Origin: Mesostigma viride
Taxonomy: Eukaryota > Streptophyta > Mesostigmatophyceae > Mesostigmatales > Mesostigmataceae
Length of the DNA stretch: 64,000 bases
Direction of reading: 5' to 3'
Assembly: GCA_009746045.1 (NCBI GenBank)
Contig: RPFO01000246.1
Location: 2,249,769-2,313,768 of the forward strand
Position numbers and translations under genes: made by a program. Shown piece after piece: positions 46,253 through 58,850 of this stretch (position 1 is the first letter of the stretch; the number at the start of each line of letters is the position of its first letter). The notes beneath the pieces were generated by a model. It saw nothing but the letters and a program-made list of their open reading frames with translations, was not told the origin of the DNA and did no database searches.

Positions 46253-46990
46253 AGTCAGTCAGTCAGTCAGTCAGTCAGTCAGTCAGTCAGTCAGTCAGTC
46301 AGTCAGTCAGTCAGTCAGTCAGTCAGTCAGTCAGTCAGTCAGTCAGTCAGTCAGTCAGTCAGTCAGTCAGTCAGTCAGTCAGTCAGTCAGTCAGTCAGTC
46401 AGTCAGTCAGTCAGTCAGTCAGTCAGTCAGTCAGTCAGTCAGTCAGTCAGTCAGTCAGTCAGTCAGTCAGTCAGTCAGTCAGTCAGTCAGTCAGTCAGTC
46501 AGTCAGTCAGTCAGTCAGTCAGTCAGTCAGTCAGTCAGTCAGTCAGTCAGTCAGTCAGTCAGTCAGTCAGTCAGTCAGTCAGTCAGTCAGTCAGTCAGTC
46601 AGTCAGTCAGTCAGTCAGTCAGTCAGTCAGTCAGTCAGTCAGTCAGTCAGTCAGTCAGTCAGTCAGTCAGTCAGTCAGTCAGTCAGTCAGTCAGTCAGTC
46701 AGTCAGTCAGTCAGTCAGTCAGTCAGTCAGTCAGTCAGTCAGTCAGTCAGTCAGTCAGTCAGTCAGTCAGTCAGTCAGTCAGTCAGTCAGTCAGTCAGTC
46801 AGTCAGTCAGTCAGTCAGTCAGTCAGTCAGTCAGTCAGTCAGTCAGTCAGTCAGTCAGTCAGTCAGTCAGTCAGTCAGTCAGTCAGTCAGTCAGTCAGTC
46901 AGTCAGTCAGTCAGTCAGTCAGTCAGTCAGTCAGTCAGTCAGTCAGTCAGTCAGTCAGTCAGTCAGTCAGTCAGTCAGTCAGTCAGTCAG
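46253..46990. repeat. (TCAG)n tetranucleotide array, about 184 copies
   Basis: 738 bp with no interruption seen. It changes at 46990-46991 directly into (TAAG)n. The 274-codon Ser-Gln-Ser-Val frame across it is a translation artefact. Confidence 0.95.
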
Positions 46991-47178
<188 letters not shown>

Positions 47179-49144
47179 CAGGTGACGAAAATGGCTGACG
47201 GCGGTATGGCTGACGGCGGAGCTCAGATCTTTTGCGTCTGAGCCCCAAATTCGGTCAGACCACTTGCATTCGATGCGCCTTTCTAAGACGCACTTGCCAG
47301 TATAAACGGTTACGGCTGCCACGCAGTATAGACAAAGTTACGCACGTGACCAGCTATGACGACTACCAAAGCAAAACGAGGGCTGGAAAAGGTGCTGGCA
47401 CAGCTTCCCAGCGCCCAGCCCAACCCTCTCGCCCTCGCCATGCATTGTTCAACCGACAGGCTTACCCGCCAAACCCTCGCCAAGCGCCTCGCCTGAACCC
47501 AAGAAACCATGCCACGATCGCCACAAATGGAGCCAATACTTGCCCGGCGACGGAATGTTCTCCCTCGTCGAGTGGCAGAGACTGTCGCCGCAGGAATGCG
47601 TCGAGGTTCTCGAGTTCCTCGTACAGGAACGGAAGCTCTTCGTGACCCTGAAGGGGGGGGCGGCTATCGACTACCGCGACACGTCCTGGCTCTACACCTT
47701 TGACGAACCAAGCCAACGCCTGTTTATCTTGACCAGCCACTACCAGCGCTGCGTCGGCGACATCACCAGAGCGATCAACGCCAGCCTCGCACAGCCGGCT
47801 GCCCCATCGGCTCCCTCCCTCTGCAAGGATGACATCCGCGCAGTGCTGGAGGAGCACGTGACCTGGCCGCTGGCCGAGAAGCTGACATCGCTGAACACCA
47901 CGCTCAACACGGTGCATGGAAGCCCGGGTCTCCAACGTGGAAACCAAGGTCGTCCACAAGCTACAACCCCAGTTCACGGCGCTACACACCGCGGCGCAGG
48001 CTTCGGAAAAGCATGCTGCACTTGTCTCTCGCCTTAACCAGGTGGAGGGCAAGTGTGGCGTGCTCCTGAAGAAGCTTGAGGCCATCACCGCCCACACCGA
48101 GGCCCTGGCCACACAGGTCCCCAAGATAGCGGAGCAGACGGCCACCATTGCATCCCAGCCACCCCGGCAGGATGCTGGCGACCTCCCGCCGCTCTCCTAC
48201 GCGGACCTGCTGCGGTCAGCGACCGCCTCCACAACCGACGCCATCGCCACAAAGCTCCAGGAGCTGGAGGACCACCGCCAGGCCCAGCAACGAGAGGTCA
48301 CCGACCGCGCTCGCCGCGAGTGCCGAGTGGTGCTACGTCGCTTCCCCCAGAAGCCAGGTGAGACGTCAACCTCTCTTGCTGACGAGCTCAAGAACCAGCT
48401 TCTTACCCTCATGGGCCTGGTAGGTGAGGTAGAACTGCGTGGGTGCCACCGCCTTCCCCACTCACGGGACAAGGCGGCTCCCCCACCAGTCCTACTCACC
48501 TTCCCCTCCCCTGAGGATAAGCAGCGGTTCCTCTCTCGTCGCAAGCGGTTGCACGACCTCACCTGGACGCTGGATGACGACCTCACCCCCGCTCAGCAAC
48601 AGCAGCGACGCGACCTGTGGCCGGAATACCTCCGCCATAAGCAGGACCCCCAAAAGCCCAAGGTGTACTGGAGGGGCGGGGACCTGATGATCAACCACAA
48701 GATGTGGACGCCCCCAGCGGGCTAGAATAGCAATAGCCCTAGCTTGTAACCATTGGCGTCACTGCCGCTAAGGCAGCCATGCCTAGATGTCGCCTAGCTG
48801 TGCCAACACACCTAGTCACGTGCCGCCAACGCACGGTACACAACCAGCCATAGCCTTAGCCTAGTAGTCCTAGTACAGCCATGCTACGCCCTGGCTATGT
48901 TCAGATTACTTGCCCACGCTCCTTGCTATGATATGCTCACATGGGTCTTATTGCACCCACAGTTTGCCGGATCGTTAGCCTGTCCTTTTAGCTAGCCGCG
49001 CCCGATTGCAGCTGTGGCATGCCTTTGGCATGAAGGAGACTGGGGGTCTCTGCCCTTTCTCCTGTAGTGCACACACAGGGATTAAAAGCACTTCGGTGCT
49101 CCGTGACTCCCCAACGGGAGCACGAGTTTAATTAATTAATTAAT
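47179..49144 (+). mobile_element. ORF1-only LINE (half-LINE) of family 1
   Basis: A ~175-bp 5' leader (with a 12-bp duplication 'atggctgacggc'), an ORF1 at 47356-48725, and a ~410-bp 3' UTR ending '..gggagcacgagtttaatt' plus (TTAA)n. No reverse transcriptase or endonuclease lies between ORF1 and the 3' end. A reverse-transcriptase tail fused to the same 3' end is found at 56968-57470 (minus), so full-length relatives existed. The arrangement parallels mammalian HAL1 elements. Confidence 0.65.
47356..48725 (+). pseudogene. LINE ORF1 RNA-binding protein with two frameshifts
   Basis: L1-type ORF1p. The start at 47356 (MTTTKAKRGLEKVLAQLP) runs to about 47490, where the frame shifts into PEPKKPCHDRHKWSQYLPGD and GMFSLVEWQRLSPQECVEVL. 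A second one-base shift at about 47915 moves into EARVSNVETKVVHKLQPQF, a coiled-coil region. Then come an RRM-like domain (RRECRVVLRRFPQKPGETS; GEVELRGCHRLP; APPPVLLTFPSPEDKQRFL) and the conserved ORF1 C-terminal block LDDDLTPAQQQQRRDLWPEY followed by YWRGGDLMI, ending in TAG at 48723-48725. The later half is intact. Programmed frameshifting is possible but mutation is simpler. Confidence 0.75.
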
Positions 49145-51487
<2,343 letters not shown>

Positions 51488-52110
51488 CTACCGTAAGTAA
51501 GTAAGTACTACCGTAGGTAGTAAGTACTTGCGTCTCACATGCGCATGCCGACCGTGTCACTGCTGAAATAACAGCATATTTTCCTTGGGTTAAGAACCGG
51601 AGTCAACGGTACCGCCTTATAATCAATTAATTCATGCTCCCGTTGGAGAGTCGCGGAGCACCGGAGTGCATGTAATCCCTGTATGTGCACAACAGGAAGA
51701 AAGGGCAGAGACCCCCTTTCTCCTTCATGCCAGAGGCATGCATGCCACAGCAGCAATTGGACACCGGATAGACAATCCCGGCGGCAAGTTCTGTGGGTGC
51801 AGCAATAAGACCCGTGTGAGCATTATATGCTTGTTGTTAATTATCATAACAAGGAGCGTGGGCAAGTAATCTGATCATAGCCAGGACGTACGTAGCATGG
51901 CTGTACAAGGGCTAAGCTATAAGGCTATGGCTGCATTGTGCCGGTACCGTGCGTTAGCGGTGCACGTGACTATAGTAGGTATATGGTGGCACGGCTAGGC
52001 AAACATTCTACTAAGGTATGGCTGCCACATATGGCGGCAGTGACTACCAATGATTTAAGCTAGGGCTATTCTAGCCCGCCGGGGGGCTTCCACATCTTGT
52101 ACGGAGTACT
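51488..52110 (-). repeat. (TTAC)-tailed 3' end, then a family-1 LINE 3' UTR copy
   Basis: 51488-51560 carries the (TTAC) family end. 51622-52100 is the family-1 3' UTR on the minus strand, more diverged than the other copies, ending at 'gcttccacatcttgt', the last ORF1 codons. Confidence 0.65.
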
Positions 52111-52682
52111 ATTCTGATTTGGCACGCCGCAAAGGTGAAAACCATTTGCGTTCAGTGCCGGTCCGCGGAAAACGCGATCTGCAAATGAATCCAGGCCGGA
52201 ATCGAACTGGAAAAGGAATATGTGCTACATGATCCCCCAACGGAGGCATGTTATAATTTAACTTAATTTAATTTTTAATCGAACTGGGGACCTCTCGCAC
52301 CAACTTTTGCTGACTATAGGACGGACGTCTCCTCGGATCCTAAGGCATCGCCAGCTGACACCTACAGTCCAACCGCAAAAGTTCTCCTTTCCGGGGAGTG
52401 ATGCAAGCCATTCGGATTTTGCACTAGATAAATCATTCTCGAGATCTGTGTGTGTAGGAGTACTACACACGTGTCCACTCGAGACTCGTTCAGTCTCGAC
52501 ACGTGAGGCGGGCTGAACACGGCTGAAAACTTCTTGAGAAGGGGGAGTAGCCGGTACGATCGAGATCAGCCAAGCGTATTATTATTCTGATTTGGCACGC
52601 CGCAAAGGTAAAAACCATTGGAGTACTATGCTTGTCTCATTAGAAAAATAATATCGATCGTCTGCATCATGCCCCAACCATA
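52111..52682. other. Segment bounded by a 37-bp direct repeat; no gene
   Basis: 'attctgatttggcacgccgc' plus 'aaaggt.aaaaccatt' occurs at 52111-52147 and again at 52581-52617, so about 430 bp between them may be an insertion or a duplication. The end carries (TTAC)-family words (52620-52680). Confidence 0.45.
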
Positions 52683-53763
52683 TGTCGCGTTTGCGTGCCA
52701 TATCATCCTGGACTGGTCATTACCGCTACTTGGAATGCATCCACTATCAGCAGTAATCATGTGTGAGATATGCCACCTTAAAATGAGAATGAAAGGTGCG
52801 GTCCTTTATGGCACCGCCACCTTCATGACAGGCAATCCGGCCCAACCAGCCGATTCTTGAGACCATGCTTTATCATTAAAGCAACCAAAAGACATTTCAA
52901 TTCCAATGAGATACATGACGAATTACAAAGAGTGTCGAGTTGTAATGTTGTAGTTATAAGAGCAGCTGTGAGGTCCCTTGGTTGACGCCACTGCAGGCCC
53001 CTTGTGGCGGCAGTGCGCGTGTGTTCCCGACCTAGTTCCTACTGGCATTCTTGCCAACGACGACCAGGGTGCCCGAATGCCCTGTCCCTTGTCTCGTTCT
53101 CAGTCTTACACACATTCTTAACAAAACCAATACATTGTCATATCCGTCAGTCCATCCTCATGGCAACTGACTGCATGCAACCACTCACGGGGGCTGCTCC
53201 GGGCTGCTCGAACTATTTCACCCCATGAAGACAACAAACCAGTTGTGAGGGAGAGAAACGGACGAACAACGACCACCATGGTTCGTTGCTCATCCTTCTA
53301 TACTGCTCAAAGCTCAAGCCTGGCGGCTGGCGCCACTAGCGCCACTTTAGACATCAGCCAATCATAACATTGTCTAATTTCCGACAAGCTAAACTTCACG
53401 CTTTATCTGTCAAGCGAACACAAATATACAAGGGCAAATCTATCGGCTATGCCAGGCACCGCCTGGGGCTTCCTTGCATTTGTGTCTGGTGTCCCACGTT
53501 GAAATCCTGAAATTGCACATCTGCTCAGTGCCTCGCCGGCTTGCTGCGTACCAGCATTCGGCAAACTGCCCTTGTGACGAATGTCAGTGAAATTCAGGTC
53601 CGCCCAAAAGTTCCGTCAGCAAATTCAGCGGACTTGGCGCGTGAGTACAATTGAGATCCGCGGCGTCAGTACCGGGCCGCGGTATAGCAACCCGCACAAG
53701 GCTGCGGACGTCAGAATTACGCTAAAATCTGAATTGCGGACGTGATAGATCACGGACGCGACA
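52683..53763. mobile_element. TIR element (TGTCGCG ends), copy 1
   Basis: A 1081-bp sequence starts TGTCGCGT and ends ACGCGACA. It holds no convincing transposase. Copy 2 begins two bases later in the same orientation. The flanks on the outer sides of the pair share CATA, possibly a short target duplication. The superfamily is undetermined. Confidence 0.65.
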
Positions 53764-54029
53764 GCTGTCGCGTTTGCGTGCCATATCATCCTGGACTGGT
53801 CATTACCGCTACTTGGAATGCATCCACTATCAGCAGTAATCATGTGTGAGATATGCCACCTCCCCCCCCACTATTTAGCTCACAACAACGTGAGAGCAAA
53901 AAGTGAAAGAAAGGCATCTCACACTAAAGAAGGAAGCCCAAAGAGGGCGTCATTCCAGGCAGCAGCAAAAAGGAAAAAAAAAAATCCAGCTGCTCAAAGA
54001 TGCTTTTCCAGGATCAGCAACAACCTTAA

Positions 54030-55728
54030 CCCCTAAATGGGCAGAAATACTGCCGATGCATCGGCTGTAACTTCACAATTTTGCAAACCAGATGCCATCC
54101 AACCCACCCATATCCAATGGCTGTCCTTGGGGGCCAAGCATGTCCATGAGTTGCCCTTCGGGTTGGTATATCACAACCTTACATATATGCAGGGTAGGCC
54201 ATGTATAACTGCCGTCAAAGTCAGGGGGGTCAAGACGAGCGTTTTCATTTTTGGTAGAATGTGCATTTTGAATTATGTTGTAAGAGCTAGGCACCTACCA
54301 CTTCAGGGATGATAAACAATTAGTTGCTGAACAGTTTGAGCCATTGGGGTCATCATTTGGGTGGGTATGCCAGCAGTTACACCCAGTACAGCCCATAGGG
54401 GTACCGTTGGTAAAAAGCAACCAAGGGGGTAGGAGTGGGCATACTACCTACTACTACCTACTAATATGGCCCCCAACCATGCCAAACAATACATTTCCCT
54501 TCCACAATGATGGGGAAACATAACTGCATCATCACACTGCCCTTACATGGCACCTATGTGCAGGTGCCACCTTGTCCATGCACGTAGGTAACGTGGTACG
54601 GATACCCTACGCAAGGCATGCATTCTAGGAGGCAGCCACCAACAAACTAGTGATTTTAAGCCTATTTCAGTTTGCCCTAGCAAGGATAAACTAGGCCTAA
54701 GCTGCTATAGCTTGCCAGGTGATGGCCAGCACACCTGGTGGCACATGCTGACAATGGGAAGCTTCTACTCACCGGTTACATGCTTGATGATGCCACAGAG
54801 ACCAGCCAACTGCCTCACACTCATGCAATATGTGTGTGGGAAATGTATAACAAACATATATGGAGGTATTCAAACCCATACAGCATCTAAAACTTATCAC
54901 CATCACACTGTGGCAGGTCAACTGACTGAGGGAAGCATCTAAGAAGGGTGTTTTAGAAAGGGGCCAGGCCAGGGTCAAGAAAGAGCATGAATAATGCAAA
55001 AAGAATGTGCTACACAAGCTAGAACGTATATATAAACGTCAAACATCGATAGGAAAACGATGCTGAAGCTTTACCAGGCATGGATGGCGTTACCTTGGCC
55101 CAGGCGGTGGCCGCAAAATGGCGCATTTCGGCACACCAAAGTTGTGCAGCATGGTCGCTGGATTCGGCGATTTCTGGCCACCCTTGCACGTTTACGACTA
55201 CTATGTATCACAAAAAGTACAAAGAAACCAATATATCCTTTAAAATACGCCGGAAAGGTATTGCTGTCAACGTTTCTATCGTCCGGCCTGATCGCAGTTT
55301 TTTCCAGCAAGAACGCTGCCGACACCTATCAAATGGCATTCCCGCGAACCAAAAATTGGCCTGTGTGATCTTTAGGACGTATAAAATCAATTTCCTAAGT
55401 TTGGTCAGAAAATTCGAACGAAAACGTAAATGCCATGCGTGGGCGCAAGCCGCCATGGCCAGGTCGTCGTTTTCCGGAATGCACGTTGTACGTGAAAAAG
55501 TACCCTGACCCCTTGTACTTTGACCGGCCATGACACCTCTATAACTTTGTCAGAAGTATGCAAACCCTAGTACCATGCTGTGAGGAAAATTATAAACTTT
55601 CGATCTTCTCAGCTAAACGTTTCCTAATTCTCAATAGTTTTCGCGGCATTTGGTCCCCCGAGAAGGGGCCGACGTGTCGGCTGTAACTCAGTTTTAGGCG
55701 GAAAATCGGCAGCCAGACCATTTAGGGG
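54030..55728. mobile_element. piggyBac-type non-autonomous element, copy B (TTAA-flanked)
   Basis: TTAA lies at 54026-54029 and 55729-55732, with termini CCCCTAAATGG / CCATTTAGGGG. The body matches copy A (3837-5529) in reverse orientation with scattered substitutions and small indels (1699 against 1693 bp). There is no transposase. Confidence 0.8.
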
Positions 55729-55737
55729 TTAACACGC

Positions 55738-55905
55738 ATGCTTTTAAAGGCTTAGCAATAACCCCTTCAATGGCTTTTTACAGGGAAAAGCCTAACCTCT
55801 TCAGATGCTTTTGAAGGCTAAGCAATAACCTCTTCAATGGCTTTTTCAGGGAAAAGCCTAACCTCTTCAGATGCTTTTGAAGGCTAAGCAATAACCTCTT
55901 CCTTG
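55738..55905. repeat. About 67-bp tandem repeat, 2.5 copies
   Basis: Units contain 'gaaaagcctaacctcttcag', then 'atgctttt.aaggct' and 'agcaataacc.cttc'. Confidence 0.75.
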
Positions 55906-56967
55906 TGCTTCCCTGGGTGAAGCAGGAGGAACCCCAGGCTGGCCGGACTGAACCCATCATGGGTTGTTCGTCCGTTTAAAATGAGAATGAAAGGTGCGGT
56001 CCTTTATGGCACCGCCACCTTCATGACAGGCAATCCGGCCCAACCAGCCGATTCTTGAGACCATGCTTTATCATTAAAGCAACCAAAAGACATTTCAATT
56101 CCAATGAGATACATGACGAATTACAAAGAGTGTCGAGTTGTAATGTTGTAGTTATAAGAGCAGCTGTGAGGTCCCTTGGTTGACGCCACTGCAGGCCCCT
56201 TGTGGCGGCAGTGCGCGTGTGTTCCCGACCTAGTTCCTACTGGCATTCTTGCCAACGACGACCAGGGTGCCCGAAGGCCCTGTCCCTTGTCTCGTTCTCA
56301 GTCTTACACACATTCTTAACAAAACCAATACATTGTCATATCCGTCAGTCCATCCTCATGGCAACTGACTGCATGCAACCACTCACGGGGGCTGCTCCGG
56401 GCTGCTCGAACTATTTCACCCCATGAAGACAACAAACCAGTTGTGAGGGAGAGAAACGGACGAACAACGACGTCGACCACCATGGTTCGTTGCTCATCCT
56501 TCTATACTGCTCAAAGCTCAAGCCTGGCGGCTGGCGCCACTAGCGCCACTTTAGACATCAGCCAATCATAACATTGTCTAATTTCCGACAAGCTAAACTT
56601 CACGCTTTATCTGTCAAGCGAACACAAATATACAAGGGCAAATCTATCGGCTATGCCAGGCACCGCCTGGGGCTTCCTTGCATTTGTGTCTGGTGTCCCA
56701 CGTTGAAATCCTGAAATTGCACATCTGCTCAGTGCCTCGCCGGCTTGCTGCGTACCAGCATTCGGCAAACTGCCCTTGTGACGAATGTCAGTGAAATTCA
56801 GGTCCGCCCAAAAGTTCCGTCAGCAAATTCAGCGGACTTGGCGCGTGAGTACAATTGAGATCCGCGGCGTCAGTACCGGGCCGCGGTATAGCAACCCGCA
56901 CAAGGCTGCGGACGTCAGAATTACGCTAAAATCTGAATTGCGGACGTGATAGATCACGGACGCGACA

Positions 56968-57470
56968 CATATGTAATATTAATTAATTAATTAATTAGAC
57001 TCGTGCTCCCGTTGGGGAGTCACGGAGCATTAACCCCGATGGATGGATTGATGGGTGCAAACATTCCTACCGGTCTTATCTATCTACATTGGCTACATAC
57101 TACATCTATCTAACAGCATTCTAACTACAATATCTATCTAGGCAGCCGCACGCTGCCCTAGGGGGAGCTATCTGGCGTGCCTCCCGCGGGATTGCACACG
57201 CGGGCGCTTCCCCACTGGGGGGGGCTCGTTGTCCTCTATGACCTGGGCCCACTTGGCCTTGTCCATCATCTTCTTCCAAATCACGGAGAGGCCTAGGCCC
57301 CCCATGTCCTCTACGAGCTGTTCTTTGAAGGTGCGGGCCTTGCGGCGTCTAACATCACTGGGCCCAGCCCACGTCAGGAGGTGCCGGCCAGGCTGGGCTG
57401 GTCGCAGTCCTGCGGGGGGGCCACGTGAGGTGTCTACCTGGTTGGTGCATGCGAGCTAGGTGCCCGCGTA
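56968..57470 (-). pseudogene. LINE reverse-transcriptase C-terminus with family-1 3' end
   Basis: On the minus strand, about 57470-57178 reads GPPAGLRPAQPGRHLLTWAG, PSDVRRRKARTFKEQL, MGGLGLSVIWKKMMDKAKW and ends VGKRPRVQSRGRHAR-stop. The GGLGL..IW.....KW pattern is typical of the end of L1-type ORF2 proteins. A short 3' UTR follows, ending in the family-1 terminus 'gggagcacgagtctaatt' and (TTAA)n at about 56975. It is 5'-truncated. Confidence 0.7.
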
Positions 57471-58330
57471 TGTAATATAGTCACTAGACGGGGATATAAT
57501 CCTCATCTGAGCTGTTCTCTACTGTTCAATGGCAGACGAGGCAGTAGTGTAGCGGCTATCCTCAGGGGCACAGGGGCAGTATACCCTCTACCTGAGGACT
57601 TTTACCCTGTATTCTAGCAATTGGCCGCGGGGCCCGTGGGGAGAAAACAGGAGCAGTGCCCCTCAGGAAGGTGCTTATCGCAGAGGGCAGCCCATTTCTC
57701 CTTGTCTATCATGCGGCGGGGCGCGGATCGAGTACAGATAGAATCGCAGAAGCCCTGCATTCTAGAGCAATTGTGTCACATAGATCCGGGTCGATCGCGC
57801 CGCGTCGGTGCGCGGGGCGCGCGCAAGTCTGCTGGCCAGTGGGTTGCGACAGGACAAGGGGACCCTGCCATAGGAGCTATAGGAGGTGTCTACCTGCATG
57901 GTTGGCCAGTCCTAAGCCCGCCCGCAGGGCCCACATTGGTATTCGATCACCTGGTCTGTGCGGGCAAGATGGCCGACAAAGAGGGGGCGGCGGTGTCGGA
58001 TCACTCGGATCGGGTATGGGTGACACTGAGAGGGAGCTCGCAGTAGAGCTCGGCCCGGGTGCGGCGCTCTTGGTAGCGGACATTCATTCATTTTGTTTAA
58101 ACTTTTGTATAATTATTTTTCTAATGAGATTAGCATGGTGCTCCGTGGCATGCCTTAATTGCGCATGACACGCAAGTACTTACTTACTTGGTAGCGGACG
58201 CCGAGGATGTGACGGAGCATTTGAGTTCACGACAGTGCGGTCAAGCTGCTTGCTCAGCGCGCCTGGTCCAGGGGACTCCACGCCTCACAGCCGTAAAGGC
58301 CGGAGGATGATGAGCTCTCCTTGCATGCAC
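57471..58330 (-). pseudogene. LINE ORF2 C-terminal region relic
   Basis: Minus-strand fragments in order: GLYGCEAWSPLDQAR (about 58300), SKQLDRTVVNSNAPSH, then ILGVRYQERRTRAELYCELP split by the insertion at 58082-58186, RHRRPLFVGHLARTDQVIEY, and RRMIDKEKWAALCDKHLPEG (about 57720). YGCE.W, ILG..., W/VGHL.R and M.DK.KW are landmarks of the C-terminal part of LINE ORF2. Several frameshifts and stops are present. 57471-57640 resembles 2740-2900. Confidence 0.6.
58082..58186 (+). mobile_element. 105-bp (TTAC)-tailed insertion with a 13-bp target duplication
   Basis: CTTGGTAGCGGAC flanks it exactly (58069-58081 and 58187-58199). The insert is the last ~100 bp of the (TTAC)-tailed family, ending 'gacacgcaagtacttactta'. 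This is the signature of target-primed reverse transcription with strong 5' truncation. Confidence 0.85.
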
Positions 58331-58850
58331 CGCTATAGCTCTCCGGTACAGAGCTTTTTCGCAGTTGCAGGCTGTCTAACTTGGGATGCCTTCGGACCAG
58401 GAGACCCCTATAGTCGCGAAATCATGCAAGAAGTCCTGTGTTCGAATCCAGTACCGTACCAAATCTTTCAAGTGCTGGCAGTGTTTGCCAGCCACTTGCC
58501 ATCCGTTTGCCAGCAGACAGCAGTAAATGATTGACTCAAGCTACAGATCGAGCCATTGAAGCCCAATCGTTGTAATGCAAAATCATTTTGTTTTTAATTA
58601 GCTGCATACGAAAGCAAAATTGCACTGGGCATATACTTTGTCATGGCACAGCAATCAGGCATGTTCCTTACACAATTCATTATTTGGGCTTGCATGTCAC
58701 TGGTAATCATAGTGGTAACTGATGCCAGGCGTCAGTGGCATGCTGGGCGCACGAAGTGTATGAAAGTGCACAGGTGCTGCGATGCTTCTTGAGGGCGAGC
58801 CCAGTTGACTTTGGGGTTAGCAATAATTTGGTGTGGGCCTGCATCGGTGA
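58331..58850. other. 3' flank of the coiled-coil gene
   Basis: On the minus strand a TGTAA lies at 58668-58672, about 180 nt after the proposed stop codon at 58851. Nothing else is recognised. 'gtgttcgaatcc' near 58440 resembles a tRNA B-box but no tRNA fold can be built around it. Confidence 0.4.

Larger units (their letters stand above)
53862..55976. mobile_element. Insertion within TIR copy 2, itself carrying a piggyBac-type element
   Basis: Absent from copy 1, so its borders are defined to within a base or two. It starts with a C-run and 'actatttagctcac' and ends 'gggttgttcgtccgttt'. No clear terminal repeats or target duplication are seen. Left of the inner element is a Lys/Ser-rich frame (KASHTKEGSPKRASF) of unknown origin; right of it is a tandem repeat. 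Confidence 0.5.
53766..56967. mobile_element. TIR element (TGTCGCG ends), copy 2, carrying a nested insertion
   Basis: Starts with the same bases as copy 1 (53766-53861), is interrupted by a ~2.1-kb insertion (53862-55976), then continues with the remaining ~990 bp almost identical to copy 1 (55977-56967), differing by a few bases such as a six-base insertion near 56472. Near-identity of the two copies indicates a recent tandem duplication. Confidence 0.7.

Noticed and set aside
58360-58470. tRNA gene around the B-box-like 'gtgttcgaatcc'
   Set aside because: No T-stem, anticodon arm or acceptor stem can be paired around it and no matching A-box at normal spacing.
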